Made by a program: the position numbers and the translations under genes
NCBI GenBank assembly: GCA_029204225.1
Contig: CM055111.1
Location: forward strand, 42,908,815-42,972,814
Direction of reading: 5' to 3'
Length of the DNA: 64,000 bases
Source of the DNA: Diphasiastrum complanatum
Taxonomy: Eukaryota > Streptophyta > Lycopodiopsida > Lycopodiales > Lycopodiaceae
Shown here: in pieces, positions 9,827 through 22,000 of the stretch
Position numbering within the stretch: the stretch's first letter is position 1
Layout of the letters: each line of letters starts with the position of its first letter
Notes under the pieces: model-generated
Database searches by the model: none
What the model was told of the DNA's origin: nothing
Seen by the model: the letters and a program-made list of their open reading frames with translations, nothing else

Positions 9827-12756
9827 ATGGCTAAAGAATCGGAGTCTATTGGTTCTTTATTTAATGAAGATAGGCTGGATGGCACAAACTATTCCTTGTG
9901 GTGCTACATGATAAAGAACCTTCTAATTGCTAAAGGTTTGTGGGAAGTAGTTAATGGTGACGAAGAGAGGCCGCCTACCTTGGCACCTATTACACCATCT
10001 AGAACAACTACTTCATCATCTACGGAGGTGTCTTCCGATGAGCAAAAGAAGTGGGATCGACGAGATGCACAAGCACATTCCGTCATTGCATTATCAGTGA
10101 AGAGATCTATCCTTCCACATATTAGATCATGCAAGACTTCCAAAAGTGCTTGGGAGACTCTTGCAAAGATGTTTCAAGTAAAGAATGCGACAAAAGTGGT
10201 ATATCTTCGAAATCAACTTTCTATTTTGAAGATGCAAGAAGGTGATTTGCTTACAAACCACTTGACGAAGATCAAGGAAATTCGAGAGGAGCTTCTTAGT
10301 ATTGATGAAGTGATTGAGAACTCACAATGTGTATCTATTACTCTCAACTCTCTTCCTAATTCTTACCTTCCATTTGTGTCATCATTGAGTATTTCTCTTA
10401 GGGGACAGCAAATCTCCTTCAACGAACTTGTTAGCTTACTTCTTCAAGAAGAGCAAACAAGGATCAACTTTGGTGAACAAGAAGATCAAGCTTTTTTTGC
10501 AAAAGGCAAAGGCAAAGGCAAGTGGAAAAGGAAGCCTTCTTTCAAAACTTCCAAAGATGATCAAAAATCTAAGGAAGCTCAAGATCAAGGCTCCAAGAAG
10601 AAGGGTAAGTGCCACTATTGCAAGGAGTTTGGGCATCACATCAAAGAATGTAGGACGAGGCTTGCAAAGGAAAAAGAGAAAGGTAACGATACAAGTACTG
10701 CAATCATTACTTTGGAACAACAATTGAAAAAGGAGGATAATCTTTTCAATAATGATTATGCTTTTGTCACTAATAATCTCATCTATCCTAAAGACGAGAT
10801 TTCTGCCACTTCAAATCTTGCTGGTTTTTCAGCAGAAAACAGCTCATCTTCAGCTTTACAAGTTGCTGTTTTTTCATCTATTGATTGGGTGATTGATAGC
10901 GGTGCCACACGTCATATGACTTATCACAAAGAGGTCTTCACAAAGCTTGTGAAAGTGCATGATGGAAGCAAAGTTCAAGGTGTTGATAACACCTCTTATC
11001 CTATCAAAGGTATTGGAGTGATCCCCATTATCTTACCCAATGGTGAGGAGAAGTACATTCGAAATGTACGTTATGTTCCAAAAATAAAAAAGAATCTCAT
11101 TTCGGTCTCTACAATTATGAACCAAGGATTGGTTGTGGAATTCAAAGAAGACAAATGTCTTATCAAAGACCCAAAGAGATCTCTTATGATCATTGCTTCG
11201 GGAACATTACGTGGTGGATTGTTCCTTATGGATACCTATGAGCGAAGAGCTTCACCATCTTTTTGTCTTGTTGCATCAAATTCACATTCTTTGGAGTTGG
11301 CTGAATTATGGCATGCTAGGTTTGGACATCTCAACTTTGCTAGCTTGAAGATGTTGAAGAGATTCAATATGGTTGAAGACATTCCTAATATTGAGCATCC
11401 CGAAGGACATGTATGCGAAGGATGCATACTTGGAAAAGTTCAAAGGCAAGCTTTTCCAATTGATGGAACTATTACAGTTGATGGCAAATTTGATTTGGTT
11501 CAAAGTGATGTATGTGGTCCAATGAGGACCGAATCCATTGGAAGGTGTAAGTACTTTGTTACTTTTATTGATGACCTTTCAAGATTTACATGGATTTATC
11601 CTATGAACGCAAAATCTGAAGTTTTTCAACGCTTTAAGGATTTTCTAGCAATGATAGAAAATCAGTTTGGGCACTCTTTGAAAATTTTACGTACCGACCG
11701 AGGAGGGGAATATATAAAGAATACGTTCGGTACTTATCTTCAAAGCAAAGGTATCCATCATCAAATGACAACCCCTTACACACCTCAAGACTGCCGAAAG
11801 AAAGAATCACACTATCATGGAGATGGCTCGATGCATGCTAAAGGCAAAGGGCTTACCTCACAAGTTTTGGGTTGAAGCGGTTATAACGGCGGCTTACATT
11901 AGTAATCGGTGTCCTACTAAAGCCTTGAAGGTATTAACTCCTTATGAAGTTTGGTATGGTAAGAAGCCTACTTTTTTCACTTACGCATCTTTGGTTGCAC
12001 GGCTTATGCTTTCATTCTCGATAAGCTAAGAACCAAACTTGATGATAAAGGAGTTAAATGCATATTTGTTGTCTATAGTAGCGAAAGCAAGGGCTATAGG
12101 TTGTTTAATATGGATACTAATAAAATCATAGTGAGTCGTGATATTCATTTTGATGAAAAGACCTCCTATGATGTTGCACCCACTCATGTCATGAAAGGGG
12201 ACTTCCCCCATGATGCATATGTTGAAATATTTCCAGATTTGGTTTTGCCATCTAATCATGAAGAGAAGGGACTGCCATCAACTTCTAGTGGACAGCCCAC
12301 TACTCCTTCAATTTTTCAGCCCATAGTTCATCAAGAAGAACCTATTTATGGTGAAGAGTAGCCTGTTGAAGACATTGGACAGCAAGGTCCAAGTTCGGAA
12401 CACTTTGGACAGCAAAGTGTTGACAAAGGTAAGGCTGTTGGACAGCCCAAACCAATCCCTAAATGGTTGTTGCAGACTTTGCAGGACAGCAAAGTGGATC
12501 ATTTCTATGAAGGGAAGACTCGTGACTCTACTAAATCAGTAGAATTTGCTGATTTTTCTGATTTTGCTCTTATTTCTATTGAGGATGGTGCAGTAGAACC
12601 TGTTTTTTATGAGCAAGCCGGAGGAGTAAAATGTTGGGAGGATGCGATGCAAGAGGAGTACAACTCACTCATGAAGAACCACACTTGGGTTCTTGTTGAT
12701 CTCCACATGGGGCTGGAATCTTCATCTCTCAACAACGATACATTGAGCAGATGTTG
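9827..12756 (+). pseudogene. Ty1/copia gag-pol, broken
   Basis: The ATG at 9827 (MAKESESIG) is chosen because copia Gag homology (LDGTNYSLW) starts 17 codons later; the open frame reaches further upstream into unrelated sequence. In order: Gag with UBN2-type region, zinc knuckle CHYCKEFGHHIKEC (about 10612), protease DWVIDSGATRHMT (about 10888), pre-integrase LWHARFGHLN and CEGCILGK, integrase core with DVCGPM, FIDDLSRFTW and LRTDRGGEY. Near 11795 a small deletion shifts frame exactly where PQQNGVAE should be, so the catalytic glutamate is lost. A second shift falls near 11985. The linker continues to EDAMQEEYNSLMKNHTW (about 12660), where RT begins. RT is then deleted to a remnant (GAGIFISQQRYIEQML, 12708-12756). 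Neither LTR was found. Confidence 0.88.
12300..12660 (+). repeat. Linker block, copy A (between integrase and RT)
   Basis: In frame it reads FQPIVHQEEPI, GQQGPSSEHFGQQSV, LLQTLQDSKVDHFYEGK, TKSVEFADF, VFYEQAGG and WEDAMQEEYNSL. An in-frame TAG falls at 12358-12360. The matching block in the tail (13120-13500) has the same motifs in the same order: LQPTLHHEQSI, CWEHFGQQSV, LLETLQDSKEISYYERK, LKSVPLAGF, ILCEQVIDG, VWEDVM. A third copy sits at about 590-980. Confidence 0.75.
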
Positions 12757-13690
12757 AAACAATCTTCTTTTTTCAAGTCACCGCAAGTTGATGCATATGA
12801 TAGATGCATCAGTGAAAAATTTCATGCAAAACCTTTTCAATTTGATGTTTTAGCAAAGGATGAAAGATTTGAGCACTCTTTGGAACCATTTTGTACTAAT
12901 TGAGGAGGGAATCAACATGTGTCAATTAATACTTTTGTTCAAAGTATTAAGAGTGCGCATTTGATTGGAGAGAATTTTTCATTACTTGAAGAATCTTCTA
13001 TGTCATCCCATACCTCTTCGAGGGACAGCTTTGATGATGCCATCGTTGATGCATCTCTTGATAGTTTGCCAAATTTTTATGAAGAAGACGTTGGACAACA
13101 GGTTCAGTCATCTTCTTTTGGTCATTTACAGCCCACTTTACATCATGAGCAGTCCATTATGCTTCAGGAACAGCCTGCGGAAAATTATGGACAACATGGT
13201 CCATGTTGGGAACACTTTGGGCAGCAAAGTGTTGAACAGCCCATAACAGTTCCTTGTCGGCTATTGGAGACTTTGCAGGACAGCAAAGAAATATCTTACT
13301 ACGAAAGGAAGGCACGTGCCTCTTTAAAATCAGTACCTCTTGCTGGATTTTTTGGTTCTACACTAACTCTTCATCATGACGTTGGTACATTGCCTATTCT
13401 ATGTGAGCAAGTCATTGATGGTAAGGTTTGGGAGGATGTGATGTCAAAAGACTTTGGTACTCTTTTTTATTGTCCTTATGGTAAGAAGTATTTTTGAATG
13501 ATGTGGGAGCCTATGATGGATTACAAGTCCATGTTTCGACTTATTGCCGAGTTTATGTTGGTTCCCTACTTCGGATGGAGCATGCAAATCCTTACCCTTC
13601 GACTTGATGCTTCATTATTACGCATTCTTTTCCTTTTATAAGTTGGACATGATTGGGGATGAGATTTCGACTACTTTGGTGCGAAGTTTA
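12757..13690 (+). other. 3' tail of the copia element, with duplicated linker block
   Basis: After the RT remnant, this stretch aligns with the tail at 187-1230: PFCTN, then a purine-rich patch, then HFGQQSV, DSKEISYYERKA, KSVPLAGFF, EQVIDGKVWEDVM, and at the DNA level gattacaagtccatgtttcg. The part from about 13120 to 13500 is also a second copy of the integrase-to-RT linker of the same element (12300-12660). Open frames cover 12919-13497 but I see no domain of known function. Similarity ends near 13690, just upstream of the hAT-like gene. Confidence 0.6.
13120..13500 (+). repeat. Linker block, copy B (in the 3' tail)
   Basis: Paralogous to 12300-12660 and to about 590-980. DNA words such as gaacactttggRcagcaaagtgttg and gactttgcaggacagcaaag are shared with copy A. 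Because copy B occupies the same tail position in both family members in this window, the duplication predates them. Confidence 0.75.
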
Positions 13691-13728
13691 TTTGGCAACA
13701 TAGCAATCCATCCCTCATTTCATCTGCA

Positions 13729-16700
13729 ATGGTGCAATCCGACCTTTTCGGTCTGTGGGACGAGGTAGACATTGTCAGGCGGGTTGCCGACAAGGCCAAC
13801 AAGACCGGTCAGAAGATCGTGCGCTGCCGATACTGTCTCGTCGAGTTTGCTGCATCCCTCACTCGCCTTAAAGGCCATCTGCTCGGTGCACGCGCCAAAA
13901 ATGGTGCCACCTTGAATGCTGCCCCTTGTGGCAGCATGAACGTCCCCGACAGGCAGCGACTACTGGACACCTACGGGCCACGGCTCATGGCAGGGGAGAA
14001 CACCATTTCGGAGGGCGTTCTCCGATTTTGCACCGCTCCTTATGTGACTAACCCAGAGTTGCTACCTGCTTGGCTGGCACGCACGAGGAGAGGGAGTGCA
14101 TCCTCCTCCGGTCCCTTTGCCCCTCAGACAGTTCTGCCTCACGCACCCCCATCTGCTCAGATTCCGGTGGATCCCGTCCCATCGCGTCCGACAGTTGCCA
14201 CTGCGATTCCACCACCACCCACTGTTGCTCGCACTCCACCAGTCTACGACTTTCTCATGGACTCTCTGCCACCCAAGCAGGCCCAGGATGGTACTGGGCG
14301 GGCCTTCGAGGATGTGGAAGAGATCCCTTCTTCCTTCCCTTCCCATCCGGATGACCTCCTCAGCCAGCAGTTTTCGTACCCCATGCCAGATGTTGCCCCT
14401 CCACCAGTGCACCCCACCTATGCTGCTGCACCCATCCCTGCCAGTGCATCCCACTCTCCCCATTCCACGTCTACAGCCGATGCATCCACCAGTGCCCAGC
14501 CTGTCGCGTCATCGTCCATTCCCGTCACGGTTGGTGCACCGTGCTGGAGGTCCACCACCCGTTGCCCACCAAGGAGAGCCCTCGTGCAGCAGACCATTCG
14601 CGGCGCGCATCAGCCGCACATGGACAGAGAGGCCACACAGGTCGTGGCCAGTCTGGTTTACGAGCTGAACCTGCCCTTTGCCATCACCGACTCTAAGCCC
14701 TTCACAAGGGCCTTCCGCCTTGCACAGTCTATCAGCCCTAGCTGGAGAGTCCCTAGTTCAGAGGTTGTCCGCACACACATGCTGAGGGATAGGGTCGAGT
14801 CCTTGTCTAGAGAGATGGAGCCTCTACGTCGGCACTGGGCCACTTACGGTTGCAGCATCATGTCCGATGGCTGGACTGATGTCAGGAGGAGGCCGATCCT
14901 CAACATACTGGTCTCCAGCTGCATGGGCACACAGTTTTTGAGGGCAGTGGATTGCAGCAGGGGGGGGAGAGTCATATCTGCAGAGTTCATGTTTGATGTC
15001 ATCAGGTCTTCCATCCTAGCCATAGGCCCACAGCATGTCGTCACGGTGGTGACGGACAATGCCACGAACTGCATTCAGATGGGTGTACTGCTAGAGGCCG
15101 AGTTCCCTCATATTGTTCATACCCCCTGTGCAGCCCACGGCATAGACCTTCTGATGGGGGACATTGGAGCACTTCCCTGGGTTAGAGCCATCGTCCGGGA
15201 GGCCCTCTTCCTGGTGACTTTTGTCACCAGAAAGAGGCGTGTTCTTGCCATGTTCCGGGTGTTCAGCCATCTGGACCTCCGTAAGCCAACCCCCACGCGC
15301 TTTGCATTCGACTTGGTGGTCATCGACCGTTTGATCAGGTGCAGGGCCCAGCTTCTACAGATGGTTGCCAGTGATCTTTGGGGTGCCAGTACATTTCTGC
15401 ATACTGAGGATGGGGAGCACTTTTCTTCCAAGGTGAGGGGAGACCAGTTCTGGAGGGATGCACAGACATTGTCAGGACTGCTTCGACCACTCTACATTGT
15501 GCTCTGCATGGCTGATAGCGAGGGGTCGACACTTGGACTGGTGTATGAGCTCATGGACCGGATTGGACAGTTCCTGTAGCTGCCCATCTTGCAGCCAGAG
15601 AGGTAAGCGGTACAGTGTTGCAATTGACCTTTATCTTTTTAGTACTTGCTAGTTTGTTTTTCTGTCAGTGTTAAGCTTTTTCGTAATGCCCTAAACCGCA
15701 TGCCCCTCACCTGCAGGATGACAGAGCTGAAGTTCATATGGGAGACGCGGTGGAACTACTTCCACAGGAGTATCCACAGCGTTGCACACATGCTGCATCC
15801 CCTCTTCCTCTCTCCGACACAGATCGCAGACAGAGAGCTCGAGGCCGATTGGCTTCAGTACATTCACAGGGTGGGTCCACACATAGGTTTGGATCCTATC
15901 AGGCTCATGGAGGAGCTCGCTGCATTTCGTTTCGGCATGGGCACATTCGGCCACCCGGCTGCCCAGGATCCAGAGAGGAGGCAGCTACCCATTACCTGGT
16001 GGACCATGTTCGGTAGCACATACCCATCTATACAGCGTCTTGCACTGCGTGTCCTTTCTCAGGTATGCATCTCATTTTATCCTCCATTTTTTGTGTTTCG
16101 TTGAAGTTTCACCTCTGCCACAATGTGCTGAAATATTTCAATGCACGCACCACAGGACTGTACTGCCTCCGTGTGAGCGTAATTGGAGCACATGGGCACT
16201 GATTCACACGAGGAGAAGGAACCGGTTGTCAGTGAGTCAGTTGGAGCGGTTGGTGTTCTGTAGCACCAACGCACGTCTCGCCAGGAGGCTTCCGACCATT
16301 ACGAGTGCATTGCAGGTGATAAGCTAATCTTTCATAGCATGTTGGTTGACTCCTGGTATGTTGGTTTCATTTCTTGATAAAGTTGTCTCTCTGACATGCA
16401 AATTTTAAACCTTGCAGACGAAGATATCCGATTTGGAGCGCCAGGTTGACTTGCCTACGAACAGCACCCATCCCATGCCTGCAGATGACCTGGGCACACA
16501 GTTGATGGCAAAGAGAGAGAGGGAGCTTGCCGAGATGAGAGAGAGAGAGCTTGGGCTTGAGCACAGAGAGCCCCCATTGTATGAGGCAGATGAGCCAGTG
16601 TAAGAGGATGAGCATGATGAGGATGAGCCCATTCGGGTTGTGTTTGCCAGACCAGAGAGGGATGAGGCAGATTATACAGGTGCAGGGCACACGCCACGGG

Positions 16701-18061
16701 CAGGGGTCACAGGTGCATCACGTGGCAGAGGTGGGACACATGGCACAGGTTATACCGGCAGACAGGCAGGGCACACAGGGGGGGGCAATGGCATACCTAC
16801 CTATGTCGACATGATGGAGGAGGCTCTTGATAGAGGGCAGAGTGGTTTAGATGTCGGTCCCGCAGATGTTTGGATGCGTGCAGCACAGAGTCATGGCCGT
16901 TACTATGACAGCACACCAGAGGAGGCACCTGATGACTTTCATTGCACAGATTGGGAGGCCATGCAGGGTGCACATGATGAGGCACGGGATGAGGCTTGGG
17001 TTGATTCAGGGGTTGGTGCACAGGATGATTCAGAGGTTGGTGCACAGGATGATTTAGAGGCTGGTGCACAGGATGAGTCCCAGAGCCCAGAGCATTTGTA
17101 TTCGGATGCCCAGCTGGCCGACTTGGTTGCCACATTGGATTCAGAGGCCCAGCAGATGCCGAGTGTCAGGGCGCCCCCATCATCTCTTGCCAGCATGCCA
17201 TACACAGAGTCCCAGCCAGAGCAGCCGCATGAGGTGCCTACAGTTCCTCCAGCTCCTCAGAGGGTGTATGTGCGTCGCACAGCTCCTCCAGTGCCACCGA
17301 TGCCATTTAGGCCTGCAGCCCCTCCATCGCCGTCCACTTCTGCAGCACCAGGTCTCCATGGCAAGCCACCATCTGTGCCCAGGTTTTCTCTTGCAGCGCC
17401 CACATCCACAGTGGCTCCTCCAGTGGCAGCACCCACGTCACATCCTCCTCCTTTGGCAGCACCCAGGATGTACCAGTACCGGCCACCACAGCACCCCTTT
17501 CAGTACATATCGCCACTGTACTCGCCTCCTGCACAGCCAGTTCCTCCACCTGCAGCAGCCCCACGGGCACACACTCCACGAGCTCATCCTCCTCGCTCAG
17601 TTGCACAGGGAGTTCCCTCTTTTGCTTCCCTATCCCAGCCGGCCTCAGCTTGGGCCCAGCCTAGCCAGCCAGGTGATTTGCATGGGGGTGACGAGGCATT
17701 GACAGCTCCTCTTGTCCGCAAGAGACCAGGCAGGCCCAAGGGTGCACCGAACAAGAAAGGCAAGGCACAGAAACTGCCAAGGAGGAGAGGACGACCACGC
17801 AGGGCTCCAGGTACAGGTAGAGGTGCAGTATCACAGCCAGTTGGAGCAGGTGTTGTTGGTTTGGCCTGCTTGGGGGCTGATGCGGAGGCTGATTGGGAGG
17901 ATGAGGATGACGAGTCTTCCCCCTCGGATACACAGCCCATGCCAGTTCCAGACAGGCAGAGATATCGGTTGCGAGAGTCAGCTCGGGGCCCTGAGTTGTC
18001 TCCAGAGCATTCGTCTGAGTCAGAGCCAGAGCATTCGTCTGAGTCAGAGCCAGAGCATTGA
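13729..18061 (+). pseudogene. BED/DUF659 hAT-like transposase gene with AT-hooks, four exons
   Basis: Exons inferred from splice motifs and frame: 13729-15602, 15717-16062, 16156-16315 and 16418-18061, introns GT...AG. Exon 1 has a BED-like zinc finger (C33, C36, H50, probably C67), a Pro/Ser-rich linker, then a DUF659/RNase H-like region (SIMSDGWTD, VVTDNATNC, CAAHGIDLL). Exon 2 carries FIWETRWNYFHR. Exon 3 is the hAT C-terminal dimerisation segment (ERNWSTWALIHTRRRNRLS). Exon 4 holds a short charged helix, a proline-rich stretch, two AT-hooks (RPGRPKG and RRGRPRR) and an acidic repeated end. Three lesions: TAG at 15577, TAA at 16601, and a reading-frame break at the start of exon 3, which is 160 nt where 162 would keep frame. 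GC content is far above that of the flanks. Terminal inverted repeats and target duplication were not found. It could be a decayed transposon or a formerly domesticated copy. Confidence 0.8.
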
Positions 18062-18583
18062 TTGTGGCTCTGTTGCTTTAGTTTCAGTAGTTTGTCTCTA
18101 GCAGACGGTCTACCATTGTACTCAGATGATTTTTCACATTATATACAGTGTTTGGCCTACATTATTTGCTGCACATTGTGCGTATGTCGCTCTGTACATG
18201 TGATGCTTTGTTTTATGTCGAAGAATTCTATGTGCGTGTCTGAATCCTATTTTCATTTAATTTCGTTTGAAGTGAATGCTAACTTCACATATATGCACCT
18301 ACATCATGAGCACAGCAATCACCCCAACACCCCAAACGACATTTCATAAACACATGTAATACATCTGCATTTAAAAAAATTACAGACATTGCATCTTACA
18401 TGACCAGGCTCGCGTTGCACAAAAAACAACTATGTATATATTCAACCGTTGTATCAGGATAACATCACATATACTGTCATTTTTTTAAGCAGCCATCTAG
18501 TTATTTTCTGCACCATAAAGGCCGAAAACTACATACCAACAATCCGCCACATACGGCTGGACCTCATCTATTCTAAACATCCC

Positions 18584-18689
18584 TCACTGATCCTCCACCG
18601 ACTCCTCGCCCTCGTCTGGTGCATTGATTTGTCGCTCTTGCTCTGCCTCCCGGTTAGCCCGAGCTGCCTCCTGGTTAGCCCGACGTCTG
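18584..18689 (-). pseudogene. C-terminal tail of an unrecognised protein, cut by an LTR
   Basis: Minus-strand frame from 18689 reads HRRRANQEAARANREAEQ, continues with a short acidic end (DEGEESVEDQ) and stops at 18584-18586. The tail is rich in charged and Ala residues, uses GC-rich codons like the hAT-like gene, and faces it tail to tail with about 520 bp between the stops. Directly at 18690 the gypsy LTR begins, so the rest of the gene was probably displaced or lost. It could be the second gene of the same DNA transposon; the family is not recognisable from 35 residues. Confidence 0.3.
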
Positions 18690-19047
18690 TGTAATAGATC
18701 CTAACACCACAGTAGGGCAAACACTAACTGATCCACCCAACCTTGCCTACTCCCTGATATAGAGTAAGCCCCTCCTAGCCCAGTGTGAGGACTGGTAGCA
18801 TGCAACTGCCAAGTGTCGGCCACGTGGCACTGACGTGGCCGACTGCACGTCGGGACCCAACTGGGGGCCCTATCCTGCTGACAGGGTCCCTAGGCTGTGT
18901 TAGGCCCGCCATAGCTATGGACCGTGCTGGGGCACACTACTCACACTGTCTTGCCCTGTTGGTCATGTACGCTGGACACGACCCTGACTGTGGTATCTGA
19001 CCTATCTGTGTTCTCTAGGGTTCGGCACTGGTTACGAGCTCGTAACA
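18690..19047 (-). repeat. 3' LTR of chromovirus element
   Basis: On the minus strand the LTR starts TGTTACGAGC at 19047, immediately after the polypurine tract at 19048-19060, and is taken to end CTATTACA at 18690, giving 358 bp with TG...CA ends. A TATA-like motif (actctatatcag) lies near 18762-18773. The 5' LTR is missing, so identity between LTRs and target duplication cannot be checked. Confidence 0.55.
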
Positions 19048-19060
19048 CTCCCTCCCCCTT
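19048..19060 (-). other. Polypurine tract of chromovirus element
   Basis: The minus strand reads aagggggagggag directly before the TGTT of the LTR, the site where plus-strand DNA synthesis is primed in LTR retrotransposons. It overlaps the pol stop codon region by a couple of bases. Confidence 0.7.
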
Positions 19061-22000
19061 AAGAACCGTCTTGGTCCTCTAAGACAAAGTCTGGAAAAAT
19101 CTTGCGAAGGAGGCTGCCTCTTTCCCAAGTGGCATTCTCAACAGGCTGATCATTCCACTTAACCAGATATTCTCGGTATAGAGTATGACGAGTCTGCGTC
19201 TCTCTACTATCAAGAATATCCTCTGGTTCATGTGGAGGTTGTTGAGGATCCAATGGGAGAACTAGAACACTGTCCCCTACCAGATTATCTGATCTGGTTA
19301 AGGCTTTTCGTAACTGACTTACATGAAAAACTGGAAAAACCTTACTGCTGTGTGGGAGTTCTAGTTCATAGGTGACCTCGCCTAGTCTCCTACTGATGGT
19401 AAAGGGACCACAATACCTTGGAGACAACTTAGCACACACTCCTGATTTGAGGGTTTTAGAGTCAACTGGGACTCTCAAGTAGACTCTCTCACCAGTGGAG
19501 AACTGCACATCCCGTCTGTGTGGATCTGCATAATGCCTGGCTCGATCCTGGGATTGTCTAATGCTACGCTTAGCATGTTCTATCATCTGGTTTAGGTCTT
19601 CTAAAAAGTTTCTGGCTGCTTCAACTTTTTCTTGTTTAAACCCTACAGCTGTGGGTGAGCGTGGCTGAAAACCGTACATCAGCATAAATGGGCTGTATCC
19701 CGTAGCTGAATGTTTGGTACTGTTGTAAGCAAACTCTAATATCGAGAGATACTCCTCCCAATTAGTCTGCCTCTTGCTGACGTATGCACGAAGCATATCC
19801 TCCAGCACTTGATTTACCCTTTCTGTTTGACCGTCCGTCTGTGGATGGTCGGTGGTACTCATATTAAGTTTAGTATGGAGATGATGGAATACTGCCTTCC
19901 AAAAATTTCCAGTAAACTTACTGTCCCGGTCGCTGACTATGCCGGAAGGTAGACCGTACAATTTAAATAGCCCGTCTACAAACAACCTCGCTAACTCTGG
20001 AGCTCTAACGGTTGTTTTGGTCGGAATAAAATGAGCCATTTTGGTCAGACGGTCAACTGTGACCCATATAGCGTCATTACCCTTTTGGGTTTTAGGCAGG
20101 CCTACTATAAAATCCATGGAGATACTCTCCCATTTACCAGCTGGTATTTCTAAGGGATGCAACAACCCTCCTGCCTTTAAACGCTCTGCTTTATTTACTT
20201 GACATTTCTGGCAACTGGTTACATACTGGTGGACGTCCCTTTTCATACTGGGCCAGAAAAATTGCCTACGAAGAAGCTCATAGGTCTTCTGTATGCCTGG
20301 GTGTCCCGCGCTAGGATTGTCATGACATTCATATAGGACCTGCTGCCTATAATCCTCTGAATTGGGGACACATACTCTATCTCTATAGAGCAAGTACTCA
20401 TCCTGAATGGAATACTGTTTCCATTTGAATCCTTGAGTCAACTGACCCTCAACCACTGGGGTTTGCTTGGGTAATACAGGCTCAGAATCCTCAACGTCAT
20501 CTGATGACGTATACTCGGACTCATCATCATCCTCAACGGAAGCTGCCGTATTCTTGGATGAACTGGCACCAGCCCCGGGAACTGGTTCTGGAGTCTGTAA
20601 CTGTCTGTTCTGGACTGAGTTCCAGATAATAGAGAAGAATGCATCATGCTGGCATTTCCCTCTCAAGGACTCGAGTAACTCATTACGAATCTGAGTAAAA
20701 CTCAGCTCGTTTATCATAGGCATTCTGCTAAGGGCATCTGCTACTGTATTGAATTTTCCACGCCTATATCTGATAGACATGTCAAACTCTTGCATCAACT
20801 CTGCCCAACGAGCTTTCCGACCTCTAAGCTCAGGTTGATTGCAAAGGTATCTGAGACTCTCATGGTCTGTCAGGACCTCAAAGTTGGCACCATACAAATA
20901 ATGCCTCCAAGTCTTAAGGGCATGGACTATAGAAAAGAGTTCCTTTTCATAGGCACTATACCTAGTCTGTGCTGGCTCGAGTTTTTTACTCTCGAACGCA
21001 ACTGGTCGTCCACCCTGAGTTAGCACAGCACCTACTGCAAAGTCGCTAGCATCTGTTTCGACCACAAATGGCTGATTGGGGTCGACGACCTTTAAAACTG
21101 GTGCTGTAGCTAAGGCTGTTTTGAGAGCATCAAAGCTCTCCTGTTGTGCGGACTCCCAAATGAACTCCTTTCCCTTCCCCTTAAGGAGATTTGTCATAGG
21201 GACTGCTATCTGAGCATATTCCTTGACAAATCGTCTGTAATATCCCGCCAGACCAAGAAAGATTTGAAGTTCCAAAATATTCTGAGGTCTCAGCCAACTG
21301 AGTATGGCTTTAACCTTATTTGGGTCCATCTTAATCCCATCTGAAGAGATAATGTGACCCAAATATGCTACTTCTTCAACGAAGAATTCACACTTGGATT
21401 GTTTAGCATAAAGCTTATGCTTTCTGAGCAGTCGAAACACCTTTCTGAGGTGTTTTAGATGCTCCTTCCTCGTTTTGCTGTAGACGAGGATGTCATCTAA
21501 AAATACGACTACAAACTTACCCAAGTATGGTCTGAGGACACTGTTCATCAAGGTCATAAAGGTAGCTGGAGCATTTGTGAGCCCAAATGGCATCACCTTA
21601 AACTCATAATGACCGTGACGAGTCCTAAAAGCTGTTTTCGAGACATCTTCCGATTTTATACGGACTTGATGATATCCCGTTCTGAGGTCTATTTTGCTGA
21701 AAAACTTAGCCCCGTCGAGTTGATCAAACAACTCGTCTGCCCGAGGCATAGGGTATTTATTCTTAATTGTGACTTTATTGAGGGCTCTGTAATCTACGCA
21801 AAGACGCATAGACCCCTCCTTCTTTTTCACCAATAGGACTGGTGAGGCCCATGGTGAACTACTGGTCTGAATTTGGCCTTTCCCAAGATAGTCTGTTAAC
21901 TGCCTAGTTATTTCTTCATCCTCTGTTCGGCTGACCCGATACGGAGGTTTAGAAACAGGTGTTGTACCTGGTACTAGGTTTATTACATGATCTACCTCTC

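Noticed and set aside
15646-15716. N-terminal extension of the frame starting at 15646
   Set aside because: This part lies in an intron: GTAAGC at 15603 and a CTGCAG acceptor at 15711-15716 give a phase-consistent splice.
14048-15954. Several minus-strand and alternate-frame ORFs of 60-190 aa
   Set aside because: Shadows of the GC-rich hAT-like coding exons, which have clear domain motifs on the plus strand.
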